Shown here in pieces: positions 18,780-30,047 of a stretch of DNA of 64,000 nt. Source of the stretch: Thermococcaceae archaeon (GTDB taxonomy: Archaea > Methanobacteriota_B > Thermococci > Thermococcales > Thermococcaceae); the NCBI GenBank assembly GCA_030156945.1, contig JASGLT010000008.1:1-64000 (forward strand), given 5' to 3'. The translations under genes and the position numbers were made by a program. Numbering within the stretch: position 1 is the stretch's first letter; every line of letters begins with the position of its first letter. Below the pieces are notes generated by a model that saw only the letters and a program-made list of their open reading frames with translations, searched no databases and was not told where the DNA came from.

Positions 18780-19529
18780 ATGCTAGTCTACTTCATCGGC
18801 ACCGGCGGTAGCGAGGGCATTCCAGCACACCTCTGCACCTGCTCATCCTGTAACCAAGCCAGAAAGTTCGGCTTCGCCCAGAGGAGGCCCTCAACCCTCG
18901 CCGTAGTCACTGAAAATCGAAAAACAGTTCTCTTCGACGTTGGGACGGACATAAGGGACTTCCTCAACGTCCCCCTTGAGGCCATCTTCCTGACTCACTG
19001 GCACCACGACCACATCTACGGTCTCTACAAACTCCGCTGGATGGCGATGGAGACCGAACTCTACGCGCCTGAGGGGCAGGCCGACGCGCTGATTCTCAAC
19101 GAGCCAAAGAACCTGAAACCAAAGACTCTGAAGCCCATGGACAGGATAAAAATCGACACTCTAAAAATCACCGCCTTGAAGCTCAATCACCAGGTCGAGA
19201 CCCTCGGTTACTTAATAGAAGAGGACGGAAAGAGTTTTGCCCTGCTCTATGATACTAAAGGCCTTCCAGAGGAGACTTTGCAGGTTTTGAGGAAGAAAGC
19301 CCCCTTGAGGGGAGCAGTTGTTGACGCCACCTATCCGCCGGGCTTTAATGACCCCTACCATAATAACGTGGATGAAGCAGCAGAAATAGGCCTTCAGCTG
19401 GCGGAGAGAACAGTTCTGAGCCACATATCCCATAAGAACCTGCCTTATCTCGAGCTCGTAGAGTACGTGAGAAAAAGGTGGGGGAACAAGGTTCTGGTAG
19501 CTTACGATGGGATGGTCTTCTACGTCTAA
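18780..19529 (+). CDS. MBL-fold metallohydrolase (PhnP-like)
   Basis: GTGGSEGIPAHLCTCSSC and THWHHDHIYGL metallo-beta-lactamase motifs. Confidence 0.88.
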   Translation: MLVYFIGTGGSEGIPAHLCTCSSCNQARKFGFAQRRPSTLAVVTENRKTVLFDVGTDIRDFLNVPLEAIFLTHWHHDHIYGLYKLRWMAMETELYAPEGQADALILNEPKNLKPKTLKPMDRIKIDTLKITALKLNHQVETLGYLIEEDGKSFALLYDTKGLPEETLQVLRKKAPLRGAVVDATYPPGFNDPYHNNVDEAAEIGLQLAERTVLSHISHKNLPYLELVEYVRKRWGNKVLVAYDGMVFYV

Positions 19530-19571
19530 ACATTTTTAGCGTTTTGAATCAAAAATTAACCCGGTGATCGG

Positions 19572-20135
19572 ATGCGCGTCCTTGAACTGGCTAAGAGGAG
19601 AAAGACCGTGAGAAAGTTCTTGCCCGATAAACCGCCGAAAGAAGACATCCTAAAGGCCATAGAAACTGCCAAGGAAGCCCCTTCTGGGATGAACGCCCAG
19701 CCCTGGAAGTTCGTAATTATAGAGGACGGCTGGTTGAAGGCTAAAATCCGTGAAGTCTGCGAGAGGGAAGAGGAGAAGTTCTACGAGAAAGTCTCCGGTG
19801 AGCTGGGAGAGTGGTTAAAAGAGAAAGGGTTTACTCCCGAAAAACCTTTCCTGAGCGAGGCTCCGTATCTGATACTCGTCTTTGGCCATACAAAGGCCCC
19901 TTACTGGCTTCAGTCAACGTGGATAGCCGTGGGCTATCTCCTGCTGGCGCTTGAGGAGCTCGGCCTCGGGACGGTGACCTATACGCCGCCCAACCCGAAG
20001 CCCGTTGAGGAGCTCCTGAATGCTCCCAAGGAGTACAAGCTCCAGACTATACTCCCAGTTGGTTATCCCGCCGATCCAAAGCCAAAGTACGAGAGGAAAA
20101 AGCTTGAGGATGTGGTGAACTTCAACGGCTTCTGA
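19572..20135 (+). CDS. nitroreductase family protein
   Basis: RRKTVRKFLPDKPPKEDILKAIETAKEAPSGMNAQPWKFVII. Confidence 0.9.
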   Translation: MRVLELAKRRKTVRKFLPDKPPKEDILKAIETAKEAPSGMNAQPWKFVIIEDGWLKAKIREVCEREEEKFYEKVSGELGEWLKEKGFTPEKPFLSEAPYLILVFGHTKAPYWLQSTWIAVGYLLLALEELGLGTVTYTPPNPKPVEELLNAPKEYKLQTILPVGYPADPKPKYERKKLEDVVNFNGF

Positions 20136-20305
20136 GCACTTTCCCTCTTCTCCTTGATATTTGTAAAGTTAACAATTTGCACAATGCCAACATTTCTGAA
20201 CTTTGCCGAAATTTAATCGGCCAAAAAGTGATTTTTAAGAAAAATTTTTCTATTTTTTCAATTTTTGGAAAATTTGTTCGACAAAACTTCAAAATTGCCG
20301 AAAGA

Positions 20306-20313
20306 TTTATATA
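20306..20313 (+). promoter_or_regulatory. TATA box of the lys/arg operon
   Basis: TTTATATA in an AT-rich intergenic region, 56 nt before lysS. Confidence 0.7.
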
Positions 20314-20339
20314 CCCTCAATCTCACGGCTGAGTGGGTG

Positions 20340-20435
20340 ATGCATATTAAGCGGTGGAATAATGGTGCTGGACTCAACGCTCAGGGAAGGGGAGCAGACA
20401 CCCGGAGTGAACTTCAGCCCGGAGGACAGGCTTAG
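20340..20435 (+). other. possible leader u[34 protein letters not shown], overlapping lysS out of frame
   Basis: First ATG after the predicted TSS; GGTGATG context; contains adjacent Lys-Arg codons. Confidence 0.3.
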
Positions 20436-21447
20436 AATAGGAATCGCCCTCGATGAGGTCGGCGTTGACTTTATAGAGGCTGGCCATCCAGCGGTAAGCG
20501 GGGAGATCCTTGAGGGGATACGCCTTCTCGCTTCCCAGGGCCTCAACGCGAACATTCTGGCGCACTCAAGGGCCCTGAGGAGCGACATCGAACTCGTTCT
20601 GAAGGCCGAAGCAGAGTGGATAGGCATCTTCATGTGCCTCTCTACGAGGTGCCTGGAAAGGAGGTTCAGGACCGATCTCAGCGGGGCCCTCGCCAGAATC
20701 GAGGATGCCATTCTATACGCCAAGGACCACGGCCTTAGGGTTCGCTTCACTCCAGAGGACACCACGAGGACGGAGTGGGAGAACCTCACAGCAGCTCTGA
20801 ACCTCGCCAGGGAGCTCAAAGTTGACAGGGTGAGCATAGCAGACACAACCGGAGCCGCTCATCCCCTCGAGTTCTACGACCTCGTCAAGCGCGTCGTCGA
20901 GTTCGGAATTCCGGTGAATGTCCACTGCCACAACGACCTGGGATTGGCCCTGGCAAACGCGATAATGGGGATAGAAGCTGGAGCGACACTTGTAGATGCA
21001 ACGGTCAACGGAATTGGGGAAAGGGCAGGGATAGTCGACCTGTCCCATCTTCTGGCGGCGCTCTACTACCACTACGGGGTCAAAAAGTACAGGCTGGAGA
21101 AGCTCTACTCACTGAGCATGCTCGTGAGCGAGATAACGGGCCTCCACGTTCAGCAGAACTACCCCATAGTCGGCCAGAACGCCTTCACCCACAAGGCAGG
21201 CCTGCACGTTTCGGCGGTCGTCAGGGATCCGTCTTTCTACGAGTTCCTTCCGGCTGAAACCTTCGGGAGGGAGAGAACCATCTACGTCGACCGCTTCGCA
21301 GGCAGGGAGACGATACGCTTCCATCTCTCCAGATTCGGAATCCACGATGAGGGGATAATCGAAGAGCTCCTCAGGAGGGTAAAGGCCTCAAGGAGGCAAT
21401 TCACCCCAGAGATGCTGGCCGAAGAGGCGAGGAGGATGATGACATGA
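20362..21447 (+). CDS. lysS: homocitrate synthase / 2-isopropylmalate synthase family
   Basis: [20 protein letters not shown] ... [22 protein letters not shown]; first gene of a LysW-type operon. SD-like GGTGG 4 nt before the ATG. Confidence 0.88.
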   Translation: MVLDSTLREGEQTPGVNFSPEDRLRIGIALDEVGVDFIEAGHPAVSGEILEGIRLLASQGLNANILAHSRALRSDIELVLKAEAEWIGIFMCLSTRCLERRFRTDLSGALARIEDAILYAKDHGLRVRFTPEDTTRTEWENLTAALNLARELKVDRVSIADTTGAAHPLEFYDLVKRVVEFGIPVNVHCHNDLGLALANAIMGIEAGATLVDATVNGIGERAGIVDLSHLLAALYYHYGVKKYRLEKLYSLSMLVSEITGLHVQQNYPIVGQNAFTHKAGLHVSAVVRDPSFYEFLPAETFGRERTIYVDRFAGRETIRFHLSRFGIHDEGIIEELLRRVKASRRQFTPEMLAEEARRMMT

Positions 21448-22586
21448 CGCTCGTTGAGGAACTTCTCGGGGCAAAAACCGGTGAGGTCGTCGTTAGGGAA
21501 GTTGACCTCGTTTACGCGCACGACGGCACGATGCCCCTCATAATAGAGGCCTTCAGAAGGAACTTCACCAGAGTGGTGCCGAGAACGTACGTCTTCTTCG
21601 ACCACGTCTTTCCAGCCCCAACGGTCAAGATAGCCAACCTCCAGAAGGAAATCCTTGAGTTCGCGAGGGAGCAGGAAATTCCAGTGATCCAGGGTCAGGG
21701 AATATCGCACCAGCTGGCCGTTGAGATGGGCCTGGCCGATAACGCCAGGATAGTTGTGGGCGCCGACAGCCACACGCCCACCTTGGGGGCTCTCGGAGTT
21801 TTCGCCGTTGGCATGGGTGCAACGGATACCGCCGTGGTTATGGGGCTCGGAAAAACGTGGTTCCGCGTTCCCGAGAGCGTTTCGGTGGTCTTCGAGGGAA
21901 AGCCTGGAAAGAACGTCATGGCGGCCGATGCGATGATACACATCATCACCGCATTGAGGGACTTCGAGATGAACTACAAAGCCATCGAGTTCTTCAACGT
22001 CCCCTTCAGCTTCGACGAGAGGCTGACCCTCACCAACTTCAGCGTCGAGGCCAACGCGAAGACTGGAATCATCGGGGAGGAGTACAGCGGGGACAGCTAC
22101 GTCCTGGAGCTTGGGATCGACCTCTCATCCCTCCCGCCTATGGTTGCCAAGCCGCACCATCCATCGAACGGCGTTACCGTTGAGGAGGTCGAGGGGACGA
22201 AGATAGACCAGGTCTTCATCGGCTCGTGCACTAACGGCCGCTTCGAGCAGATTGAGAGGGCAGCAGAGATACTCGCTGGAGAGGAAGTCGCGGTCAGGAC
22301 GATAATAGGGCCCGCCTCTGCCAACGTTTACCGCAGGATGGTTGAGACGGGCATTGCAAAGGTTCTGATCGATGCAGGGGCGGTCATACTCCCGCCGGGC
22401 TGCGGACCGTGCCTCGGAAGACACATGGGCGTTGCTGGCGATGGCGACGTCATCCTGAGCACTACGAACAGGAACTTCAGGGGCAGAATGGGCTCGCCGA
22501 ACTCCGAGATCTACCTGGCGAGCCCGGTAACCGCTGCCCTCAGCGCCCTCTATGGAGAGATAACGAACCCGGAGGGAGGGGCATGA
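21444..22586 (+). CDS. lysT: homoaconitase / 3-isopropylmalate dehydratase large subunit
   Basis: [45 protein letters not shown] Fe-S ligands. Confidence 0.9.
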   Translation: MTLVEELLGAKTGEVVVREVDLVYAHDGTMPLIIEAFRRNFTRVVPRTYVFFDHVFPAPTVKIANLQKEILEFAREQEIPVIQGQGISHQLAVEMGLADNARIVVGADSHTPTLGALGVFAVGMGATDTAVVMGLGKTWFRVPESVSVVFEGKPGKNVMAADAMIHIITALRDFEMNYKAIEFFNVPFSFDERLTLTNFSVEANAKTGIIGEEYSGDSYVLELGIDLSSLPPMVAKPHHPSNGVTVEEVEGTKIDQVFIGSCTNGRFEQIERAAEILAGEEVAVRTIIGPASANVYRRMVETGIAKVLIDAGAVILPPGCGPCLGRHMGVAGDGDVILSTTNRNFRGRMGSPNSEIYLASPVTAALSALYGEITNPEGGA

Positions 22587-23074
22587 TAACGAGGGGGAGA
22601 GTCTGGCGCTTCGGGGACAACGTTTCCACCGACACGATAACCCCAGGGAGGTACAACCTCACGAAGGATCCCGAGGAGCTGGCAAGGATAGCCTTCATAG
22701 AGGCCCGCCCCGAGTTTTCGAGGGAAGTGAAGCCCGGGGACGTTGTTGTGGGCGGGAAGAACTTCGGGATAGGCTCATCCAGGGAATCTGCTGCCCTCTC
22801 GCTAAAAGCGGCGGGAGTTGCCGGGGTTATAGCGGAGTCATTCGGAAGGATATTCTACCGCAACGCCGTGAACCTCGGCCTCCCCCTGCTCGTAGGCGAC
22901 ACGAGCGGGCTTAGGGACGGGGAGGTTATCGAGGTGAACTGGCGGACCGGTGAGGTGAGAACCGAGAACGGAGTTTTTCACTTCAAACCGCTCGACAGCT
23001 TCCTGCTCAGGATCGTCGAGGAGGGAGGAATACTGAACTTCATAGCGAGGAGGGGTGACCTGTGTATAGAGTAG
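22583..23074 (+). CDS. lysU: homoaconitase / 3-isopropylmalate dehydratase small subunit
   Basis: [24 protein letters not shown]...[13 protein letters not shown]. The true start overlaps the lysT stop (ATGA at 22583); the ORF track start is too early. Confidence 0.9.
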   Translation: MITRGRVWRFGDNVSTDTITPGRYNLTKDPEELARIAFIEARPEFSREVKPGDVVVGGKNFGIGSSRESAALSLKAAGVAGVIAESFGRIFYRNAVNLGLPLLVGDTSGLRDGEVIEVNWRTGEVRTENGVFHFKPLDSFLLRIVEEGGILNFIARRGDLCIE

Positions 23075-24105
23075 CCGTCATTCCGGGCGATGGGATAGGG
23101 CCGGAGGTCATAGATGGTGCAGTGAGGGTCCTGAAAGCTGTGACGGGCAGGATAAGGTTCGAGTACTACGAGGGCGGCGTGGATGTTTTCAAAGAGTGCG
23201 GGAGCCCGATCAGGGAGGAGGACCTTGAGGAGATAAGGAGGAGCGACGCGGTTCTATTTGGAGCGACCACAACCCCCTTCGACTTTCCTGGATACAGGAG
23301 CCTGATACTCACCCTCAGGAAGGAGCTCGACCTTTACGCCAACCTGAGAATAATCCCGGACCTCAGAGGCGGGAGGGAGATAGTCATAGTCAGGGAGAAC
23401 AGCGAGGGCCTCTACTCCGGAATAGGCGCGGTTGTGAACGGGAGAGCCGTGGACGTCAGGCTCATAACGAGGGAAGGTGCCGAGAGGATAGCCCGCTTTG
23501 CCGTGGAGCAGGCCAAGGCCAGGGGGAGCTTCATAACCTTCGTCCACAAGGCCAACGTCCTCATAGGCGACAAGTTCTTCAGGAGGATAGTCCTGGAGGT
23601 GGCGGAAGAGGAGGGCGTCGAGGTCAGGGATGCCATAATCGACTCCTTCACGATAAAGCTCGTCAGAACCCCCTGGGAGCACGGGGTAATTCTCAGTGAA
23701 AACCTCTTTGGCGACATACTGAGCGACCTCGCCACCGTCCACGCTGGGAGCATAGGCATCGTTCCCAGCGGGAACTACGGGGACGGAATAGCGCTCTTCG
23801 AGCCAGTCCACGGTTCTGCCCCCGACATAGCCGGAAAGGGGATAGCCAACCCGATAGGGGCCATACTGAGCGGTGCAATGCTCCTCGACTACCTCGGGCT
23901 CGATGGCTCGCTCATCAGGGCAGCCGTGAGGGGCTACGTTAGGGATGGGGAGCTGACACCGGACATGGGCGGAAGAGCGAGGACAGACGACGTCGTCAGG
24001 GGAGTAATCGGCGAGATAGAGAACATCCTCTCCATGGACGAGGTCTGGCGGGATGAGATTCGGGTGAGCAGACTGGAGAGCGACATAAGCCGAATGGCGG
24101 GGTGA
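23062..24105 (+). CDS. lysI: homoisocitrate / 3-isopropylmalate dehydrogenase
   Basis: [38 protein letters not shown] start. Confidence 0.9.
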   Translation: MYRVAVIPGDGIGPEVIDGAVRVLKAVTGRIRFEYYEGGVDVFKECGSPIREEDLEEIRRSDAVLFGATTTPFDFPGYRSLILTLRKELDLYANLRIIPDLRGGREIVIVRENSEGLYSGIGAVVNGRAVDVRLITREGAERIARFAVEQAKARGSFITFVHKANVLIGDKFFRRIVLEVAEEEGVEVRDAIIDSFTIKLVRTPWEHGVILSENLFGDILSDLATVHAGSIGIVPSGNYGDGIALFEPVHGSAPDIAGKGIANPIGAILSGAMLLDYLGLDGSLIRAAVRGYVRDGELTPDMGGRARTDDVVRGVIGEIENILSMDEVWRDEIRVSRLESDISRMAG

Positions 24106-24199
24106 GTGTTGCATCCGTAACTGAAGCTCTAAAGCGGATTTCATTTGTTACGAAGCCTTTAAGTTCCAGATATGAAGCGAAGAATGGAGGTGGGGAAGA

Positions 24200-24361
24200 A
24201 TGGTGGAATGCCCTGTATGTGGAAGTGAAATAGAGGTCGGAGAGGTCGAACTGCATCAGATAGTCGAATGCCCGGTTTGCGGAGCGGAGCTTGAGGTTGT
24301 GAGCCTCGAGCCCCTAACCCTTGAGGAGCTCCCCGAGGTCGAGGAGGACTGGGGGGAGTAA
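24200..24361 (+). CDS. lysW: LysW amino-group carrier protein
   Basis: Not in the ORF track (53 aa). Reads MVECPVCGSEIEVGEVELHQIVECPVCGAELEVVSLEPLTLEELPEVEEDWGE*: two CPxCG zinc knuckles and the C-terminal EDWGE tail. Confidence 0.96.
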   Translation: MVECPVCGSEIEVGEVELHQIVECPVCGAELEVVSLEPLTLEELPEVEEDWGE

Positions 24362-24387
24362 CCCCTTAAATTTTTTCGGTGGTGGTG

Positions 24388-25209
24388 ATGAGGATAGGGA
24401 TCACATACACGGTTCTCAGAAGGGAGGAGATGGCCATAAAGGAGAGGGCCGGCGAGTTTGGGGAAGTTGTTATGCTCCACGAGGACGACCTGCTCTTTCC
24501 CGAGAACCACGACCTCGATGTCGTCATAATAAGGAACGTGAGCCACTTCAAGGCCCTCTACACTGCCAGGCTCTTTGAGAGCGAGGGGATTCCGACAGTT
24601 AACTCCTCCAGGCTCATCTTCGAGGCCGGCGATAAACTGTTCGCCACCCTGAGGCTGGCCGGGAAGGTTCCCGTTCCCGAGTGGAAGGCCGCTTTGAGCG
24701 AGGGAGGAGCCCTGAGAGTTCCGGATTTCCTCGGCTATCCGCTCGTTTCAAAGCCGGTTTTTGGAAGCTGGGGCAGGCTCCTCGCGAAGGTGAACGACAG
24801 GGACTCGCTGGAGGCCGTCCTGGAGCACAGGAAGTGGATGAAGAACCCGCTCTACGGAATCCACTACTTCCAGGAGTTCATAGAGAAGCCCGGAAGGGAC
24901 ATCAGGAGCTACGTCATAGGAGGGGAGTTCGTTGGGGCGATATACCGCCATTCCAGCCACTGGATAACGAACACAGCGAGGGGCGGCAAAGCGGAGCCCT
25001 GCAGCGATCCCGAGGTCGAGGAGCTCTCAGTTAAGGCCTGGGAGGCCTTCGGCGAGGGGGCTTTAGCTATAGACATCTTCGAGAGCGAAAAAGGTCTCCT
25101 TGTGAACGAGGTCAACCCTAACATGGAGTTCAAGAACGCCGCCAGGGTCACCGGCGTTGACATAGCCGGAAAGCTGGTAGAATACGCGGTGGAGGTGGCC
25201 AAGGCATGA
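24388..25209 (+). CDS. lysX: LysX/ArgX ATP-grasp ligase (LysW-aminoadipate/glutamate ligase)
   Basis: RIGITYTVLRREE ... VNEVNPNMEFKNAARVTGVDIAGKLVEYA; directly follows lysW. Confidence 0.92.
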   Translation: MRIGITYTVLRREEMAIKERAGEFGEVVMLHEDDLLFPENHDLDVVIIRNVSHFKALYTARLFESEGIPTVNSSRLIFEAGDKLFATLRLAGKVPVPEWKAALSEGGALRVPDFLGYPLVSKPVFGSWGRLLAKVNDRDSLEAVLEHRKWMKNPLYGIHYFQEFIEKPGRDIRSYVIGGEFVGAIYRHSSHWITNTARGGKAEPCSDPEVEELSVKAWEAFGEGALAIDIFESEKGLLVNEVNPNMEFKNAARVTGVDIAGKLVEYAVEVAKA

Positions 25210-26198
25210 TAAAGGCCGCGGTTGTCGGTGCCAGCGGTTACATCGGTGGGGAGCTGGTTAGGCTTTTGGCCATGCACCCCGAGGTGGAGATAACTGCCAT
25301 AACATCGAGGCGCTTCGCAGGTCAAAAGGTACACAGGGTTCACCCCAACCTCAGGGGGCTCGAATTACGCTTCACCAACACCAAGGAGTTCGACGCCGAC
25401 GTTATCTTCTTAGCGGTCCCCCACGGGACCTCGATGGAGATAATAGACGACTACCTTGGGAGCGCGAAGATCATAGACATGAGCGCGGACTTCAGGCTGA
25501 GGGAGGATCTATACAGGGAGTACTACGGCGAGCACAAGAGGCCGGAACTTATAGACGAGTTCGTCTACGGTCTCCCCGAGCTCCACAGGAAGGAGATAAG
25601 GAAGGCCGAACTGATCGCGAACCCCGGCTGCAACGCGACCGCCACGATCCTCGCGCTCTACCCCTTCAGGGAGCTCACGGATGAAGCGATAGTCGATCTC
25701 AAGGTTAGCTCGTCTGCGGGGGGAAGGAGGGAGAACGTGGCGAGCATACATCCGGAGAGGAGCCACGTCGTTAGGGTCTACAAGCCCTACCACCACAGGC
25801 ACGAGGGCGAGGTGATCCAGGAGACCGGGGTCAAAGCGGCCTTCACCGTCCACTCCGTTGACATCGTCAGGGGGATCCTTGCCACCATCTACTTCCCCTT
25901 TGAGGGGAGTGCGAGGGAGCTCTTGAGGAAGCTTTTAATCTACAAAGATGAGCCCTTCGTGAGGCTCGTTACTGACAAAGGCGGCCTCCAGCGCTTCCCA
26001 GATCCGAAGTACGTAATAGGGAGCAACTTCGCGGACATAGGCTTTGCCTACGACGAGGAGAACTCCAGGGCGATAATATTCTCGGCCATAGACAACCTCA
26101 TCAAAGGCGGTTCCGGGCAGGCGGTTCAGAACATGAACCTGATGTTCGGGCTCGACGAGAGGACCGGTCTGAACTACTGCCCTGTCTACCCCGTGTGA
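25206..26198 (+). CDS. lysY: LysW-aminoadipate/glutamate semialdehyde dehydrogenase (ArgC-like)
   Basis: VGASGYIGGELVRLLAMHPEV; NPGCNATATILALYPF. Confidence 0.93.
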   Translation: MIKAAVVGASGYIGGELVRLLAMHPEVEITAITSRRFAGQKVHRVHPNLRGLELRFTNTKEFDADVIFLAVPHGTSMEIIDDYLGSAKIIDMSADFRLREDLYREYYGEHKRPELIDEFVYGLPELHRKEIRKAELIANPGCNATATILALYPFRELTDEAIVDLKVSSSAGGRRENVASIHPERSHVVRVYKPYHHRHEGEVIQETGVKAAFTVHSVDIVRGILATIYFPFEGSARELLRKLLIYKDEPFVRLVTDKGGLQRFPDPKYVIGSNFADIGFAYDEENSRAIIFSAIDNLIKGGSGQAVQNMNLMFGLDERTGLNYCPVYPV

Positions 26199-26207
26199 GG
26201 TGGTACC

Positions 26208-26963
26208 ATGAGGGTCGTTAAGATAGGTGGGGCCGCACTGGTGAGGTTTGAGGAGGTCTGGGCAAGCGACGGCCTCTCAAGCTCGCTGAGGAGTCCTGAT
26301 ACGGTCGTTGTGCACGGTGGCTCAAGGCACGTCGATGAGCTCTCAAGGAAGCTCGGGGTTAAGGTTGAGAGGTTAACCAGCCCCTCAGGAGTGACCTTCA
26401 GGAGGACAACGAGGGAAGTCCTCGACGTTTACCTGGCAGCGATGATGAGGGCTAACAGGGAGCTGGTGGGGTTCCTCCAGGCGAGGGGGATAAACGCGGT
26501 GGGCGTTATGGGAATCGAGCACGAGCTGGTGATCGGCAGGAGGAAGAAGCTTGTCAAGGCCGTTATCGATGGAAAAATCGTTGCAATAAGGGACGACTAC
26601 TCGGGAACCGTGGAGAAGATAAACGTTGGGGCTTTGATGGAGCTCAGGAAGCTTGGACTGCCAGTTATAGCTTCCGTTGCCTACGATCCCGTTGAAAACG
26701 TCCCCCTCAACGTCGACGGGGATAAAGTGGCCTATCACATGGCTCTCGCTACCAACGCCAGGGAGCTCGTCTTCGTCTCGGATTCGGCCTTTATGGCAGA
26801 TGGGAGCGTCGTAGAGCGCTTGAACCTGAACGAGCTCCCAGAGCTCCTCGGATACGCTAAGGGGGGAATGAGGAAGAAGCTCATGATGGCCGCAAAGGCT
26901 GTTGAGAGCGGCGTTGAAAGGGTTGTCATCCAGGGGCTCAACGGCAGGACGGTGATAACTTGA
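26208..26963 (+). CDS. lysZ: LysW-aminoadipate/glutamate kinase (ArgB-like)
   Basis: VKIGGAAL...[42 protein letters not shown]. Confidence 0.93.
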   Translation: MRVVKIGGAALVRFEEVWASDGLSSSLRSPDTVVVHGGSRHVDELSRKLGVKVERLTSPSGVTFRRTTREVLDVYLAAMMRANRELVGFLQARGINAVGVMGIEHELVIGRRKKLVKAVIDGKIVAIRDDYSGTVEKINVGALMELRKLGLPVIASVAYDPVENVPLNVDGDKVAYHMALATNARELVFVSDSAFMADGSVVERLNLNELPELLGYAKGGMRKKLMMAAKAVESGVERVVIQGLNGRTVIT

Positions 26964-28057
26964 GGGAGATGCTCCTCTACAGGAAGAGGCTCAGGCTCGT
27001 AAGGGGCGAAGGTGTCTACGTCTGGGACGAAAGGGGAAGGCGCTACCTCGATCTCATAGCAGGGATAGGCGTGAACGTCCTTGGCCATGCCCACCCGGAG
27101 TGGGTACTGGAGATGAGCCGCCAGCTGGAGAAGATAGTCGTTGCTGGTCCAATGTTCGAGCACGACGAGAGGGACGAGATGCTCGAAGAGCTCTCCCACT
27201 GGGTCGACTACGAGTACGTCTACATGGGCAACTCCGGGACAGAGGCTGTAGAAGCCGCCATAAAGTTCGCCCGCCTGGCAACGGGGCGCTCCGAGATAAT
27301 AGCCATGACTAACGCCTTCCACGGAAGAACTCTGGGTTCACTCAGCGCCACCTGGAAGAAGAAGTACCGCGAGGGCTTTGGGCCCCTAGTTCCGGGATTC
27401 AAGCATATCCCCTTCAACAACGTCGAAGCGGCTAAGGAGGCCATAACGAGGGAAACTGCGGCAGTCATTTTCGAGCCGATCCAGGGTGAGGGGGGAATAG
27501 TGCCTGCAGAGGAAGAGTTCGTCAAAACCCTCAGGGACCTCACTGAGGATGTTGGGGCCCTTTTGATAGCGGATGAGGTCCAGAGTGGCCTCAGAACGGG
27601 AAAGTTCCTTGCAACAGAGCACTACGGGGTGAGGCCCGACATAGTGGCGATGGGGAAGGGCATAGGCAACGGCTTCCCCGTGAGCCTCACCCTGACTGAC
27701 CTGGAGATACCGAGGGGGAAGCACGGCTCCACCTTCGGCGGAAACCCTCTCGCCTGCAGGGCAGTGGCGACAACTCTGAGGATACTCAGGAGAGACAGGC
27801 TCGTGGAGAAGGCCGGTGAAAAGTTCGTGGAGTTCAAGGGAGAGAGAGTAGTCAAGACCAGGGGAAGGGGCCTCATGATCGGGATAGTCCTCAGAAGGCC
27901 CGCAGGGAACTACGTTAAGGCCCTCCAGGAGAGGGGGTTCCTGGTCAACACTGCAGGGAACAGGGTGATAAGACTCCTCCCGCCGCTGATAATCGAGGGA
28001 GGCACGCTGGAGGAAGCAAGGAAAGAGATAGAGGGTGTTCTGAATGATATCATCTGA
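26960..28057 (+). CDS. lysJ: LysW-lysine/ornithine aminotransferase (ArgD-like)
   Basis: TTG start; [47 protein letters not shown]. Confidence 0.93.
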   Translation: MREMLLYRKRLRLVRGEGVYVWDERGRRYLDLIAGIGVNVLGHAHPEWVLEMSRQLEKIVVAGPMFEHDERDEMLEELSHWVDYEYVYMGNSGTEAVEAAIKFARLATGRSEIIAMTNAFHGRTLGSLSATWKKKYREGFGPLVPGFKHIPFNNVEAAKEAITRETAAVIFEPIQGEGGIVPAEEEFVKTLRDLTEDVGALLIADEVQSGLRTGKFLATEHYGVRPDIVAMGKGIGNGFPVSLTLTDLEIPRGKHGSTFGGNPLACRAVATTLRILRRDRLVEKAGEKFVEFKGERVVKTRGRGLMIGIVLRRPAGNYVKALQERGFLVNTAGNRVIRLLPPLIIEGGTLEEARKEIEGVLNDII

Positions 28058-29078
28058 GGAGAAGGTCGAGTTCCTGAGGAAGCTCGTTGAGATTTACTCC
28101 CCCACAGGGAGGGAGGAAGAGGCGGTTAAGTTCATCGTCGAGTCCTTTGAAAGCTTTGGGGTTGATGCTTACGTCGATGAAGTGGGAAACGCGATAGCGG
28201 TAAGGGAAGGCAAGGGGCCGAGGATACTACTCGCCGGCCACGTTGACACAGTTCCGGGGGTAATTCCCGTCAGGATAGAGGACGGGGTCCTCTGGGGCAG
28301 GGGGAGCGTCGATGCCAAGGGCCCTCTTGCGACTTTCTTCTTCGCCACGCTGGAGAGCAACGCGAACATAATCTTCGCTGGTCTGGTAGACGAGGAGGGC
28401 TTTTCCAAGGGCGCCAAGAACCTCGACGTTCCCAGACCTGACTACATCATCATAGGCGAGCCGAGCGGCGTCGACGGCGTAACGATAGGCTACAAGGGCA
28501 GTTTAACTGCAAAATTCGTGGAGAGCGTGGAGAAAGTTCACGGGAGTTTAGGGGTCGACGCGGCTGAGAGGTTGATAAACAGGTGGCTCGAGATAAAGTC
28601 CTTCTTTGGAGAGGGCTTCAACGCTTTAAGCGGCAGGATAGTCGAGTTCCACGCCTACGAGAGGGACTTCGACTTCTACGGCGAGATGGTGATAAACCTC
28701 CGCACTCCCCCAGGCTACAATCCGCCCAAGGGTTGGAACATACTCGACTTCGTTCCCGCCTACCAGGTCGACAGGATGAGTCCACTCGTGAGGGCCTTCG
28801 TCAGGGGCATAAGGAGGAACGGCATGAGGCCGAGGCTGAAGAAGAAGACAGGAACGGCCGACATGAACATCCTGGGCCCGAGGTTCGGCGTTGACGCAGT
28901 AGCTTACGGTCCGGGCGATTCCAGGCTGGACCACGCGCCCCACGAGCGCATCAGCCTCAGTGAATACCTACTTGCAATAGAAGTTCTGGTGGACGTCATC
29001 GAGGAACTCAAAGGAGCCGGGGAAAGGGCCGCTGAAGAAAGTGGAGAGATGGAAGCGGGAAAGGCCCTCTCAGGGTAA
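28044..29078 (+). CDS. lysK: LysW-lysine/ornithine hydrolase (ArgE/DapE-like)
   Basis: [35 protein letters not shown] metal-binding region. Confidence 0.92.
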   Translation: MISSEEKVEFLRKLVEIYSPTGREEEAVKFIVESFESFGVDAYVDEVGNAIAVREGKGPRILLAGHVDTVPGVIPVRIEDGVLWGRGSVDAKGPLATFFFATLESNANIIFAGLVDEEGFSKGAKNLDVPRPDYIIIGEPSGVDGVTIGYKGSLTAKFVESVEKVHGSLGVDAAERLINRWLEIKSFFGEGFNALSGRIVEFHAYERDFDFYGEMVINLRTPPGYNPPKGWNILDFVPAYQVDRMSPLVRAFVRGIRRNGMRPRLKKKTGTADMNILGPRFGVDAVAYGPGDSRLDHAPHERISLSEYLLAIEVLVDVIEELKGAGERAAEESGEMEAGKALSG

Positions 29079-29858
29079 AGTTCTCGTTGAGAGGATCCTG
29101 GACTTCTTCGTTGCGGCATCTATGGCCTTCATTATCGCCGTTCTTATCTTGCCCTCTTCGAGCTCGAAGATGCCGTCTATCGTAGTCCCTCCCGGGGTCG
29201 TCACCATGTCCCTTATCTCAGCTGGATGGCCCTCGTAGTTCATCAGGAGCTTTGCTGTACCGAGGAGCGTCTGAAGGGCGGCTATTTTTGCCACTTCCCT
29301 CGGAAGGCCGACCCTTAAACCCCCGTATATCATAGACTCAACGAACACCGAAACGTAGGCCGGCCCAGAACCGCTGAGCCCGGTTATCGCGTCCATGTGC
29401 TCCTCATCGACAAGAAGACACTCGCCGAATGTCCTCAGGAGGGATTCGACCTTCTCCCTCTCTCCTGGCTCGAGATCGGTCGTGGAGTAGCCTGTGAAAG
29501 CCTCGCCAACGAGAATGGCTATGTTGGGCATCGCCCTAACGACCTTTGCCCCCGGGGCGAGCTCCTTTAGGGTCTTTATCGGAACTCCAGCAGCCAAAGA
29601 TACAAGTATCTTGCCGTTAAGTGCCTCTCTTATCTCTCCCAGGACCTTAGCTACCTTGTTGGGCTTCACTGCAAGAAAAACGACCTCAGCCCACTCGGCT
29701 GCCTCCAGGTTGTTCCTGATGACCTTAACCCCGTATTCCCCAAGCCATTTTGCCTTCTCAACGTTCCTCCTCGTGGCTATAACCTCGTGGCCCTTCCCGG
29801 CGAGGGCCTTCGCGACTGCCCCGCCGATCATTCCCGCCCCAATGACCGCTATCCTCAT
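29070..29858 (-). CDS. proC: pyrroline-5-carboxylate reductase
   Basis: MRIAVIGAGMIGGAVAKAL; VVRAMPNIAILVGEAFTGYS; TGLSGSGPAYVSVFVES; 3' end overlaps lysK by 9 nt. Confidence 0.95.
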   Translation of the reverse strand: MRIAVIGAGMIGGAVAKALAGKGHEVIATRRNVEKAKWLGEYGVKVIRNNLEAAEWAEVVFLAVKPNKVAKVLGEIREALNGKILVSLAAGVPIKTLKELAPGAKVVRAMPNIAILVGEAFTGYSTTDLEPGEREKVESLLRTFGECLLVDEEHMDAITGLSGSGPAYVSVFVESMIYGGLRVGLPREVAKIAALQTLLGTAKLLMNYEGHPAEIRDMVTTPGGTTIDGIFELEEGKIRTAIMKAIDAATKKSRILSTRTLP

Positions 29859-29991
29859 TTAACCACCGCCTGCCAATTTTTGAACCGCATGATAACGTTT
29901 TTGGACGCCTGTTTGTCAAATCGACAAAAATACACCAGTTTCCACTCTGATTTTTAACAGATTGATGAGATGGGAGTCCTTTTTTGAGAAT

Positions 29992-30011
29992 TGGACAGGC
30001 AAACCTGGCGA
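29992..30011 (+). promoter_or_regulatory. Tar-like box of the aro operon
   Basis: TGGACA-GGCAAACC-TGGCGA; 4 nt (ATAG) before the TATA box. Confidence 0.7.
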
Positions 30012-30015
30012 ATAG

Positions 30016-30023
30016 TTTAAATA
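30016..30023 (+). promoter_or_regulatory. TATA box of the aro operon
   Basis: TTTAAATA; the TTG used by the ORF track (30027) would lie upstream of the predicted TSS. Confidence 0.75.
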
Positions 30024-30047
30024 GGGTTGCTGATTCATCCGTCTCCG

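Noticed and set aside
23254-24144. 296-aa minus-strand ORF
   Set aside because: Antisense shadow of lysI; the plus-strand frame has clear dehydrogenase motifs.
30027-30047. TTG 30027 as the start of the Tar-like gene, as in the ORF track
   Set aside because: It lies 4 nt after the TATA element, so it would not be in the mRNA.
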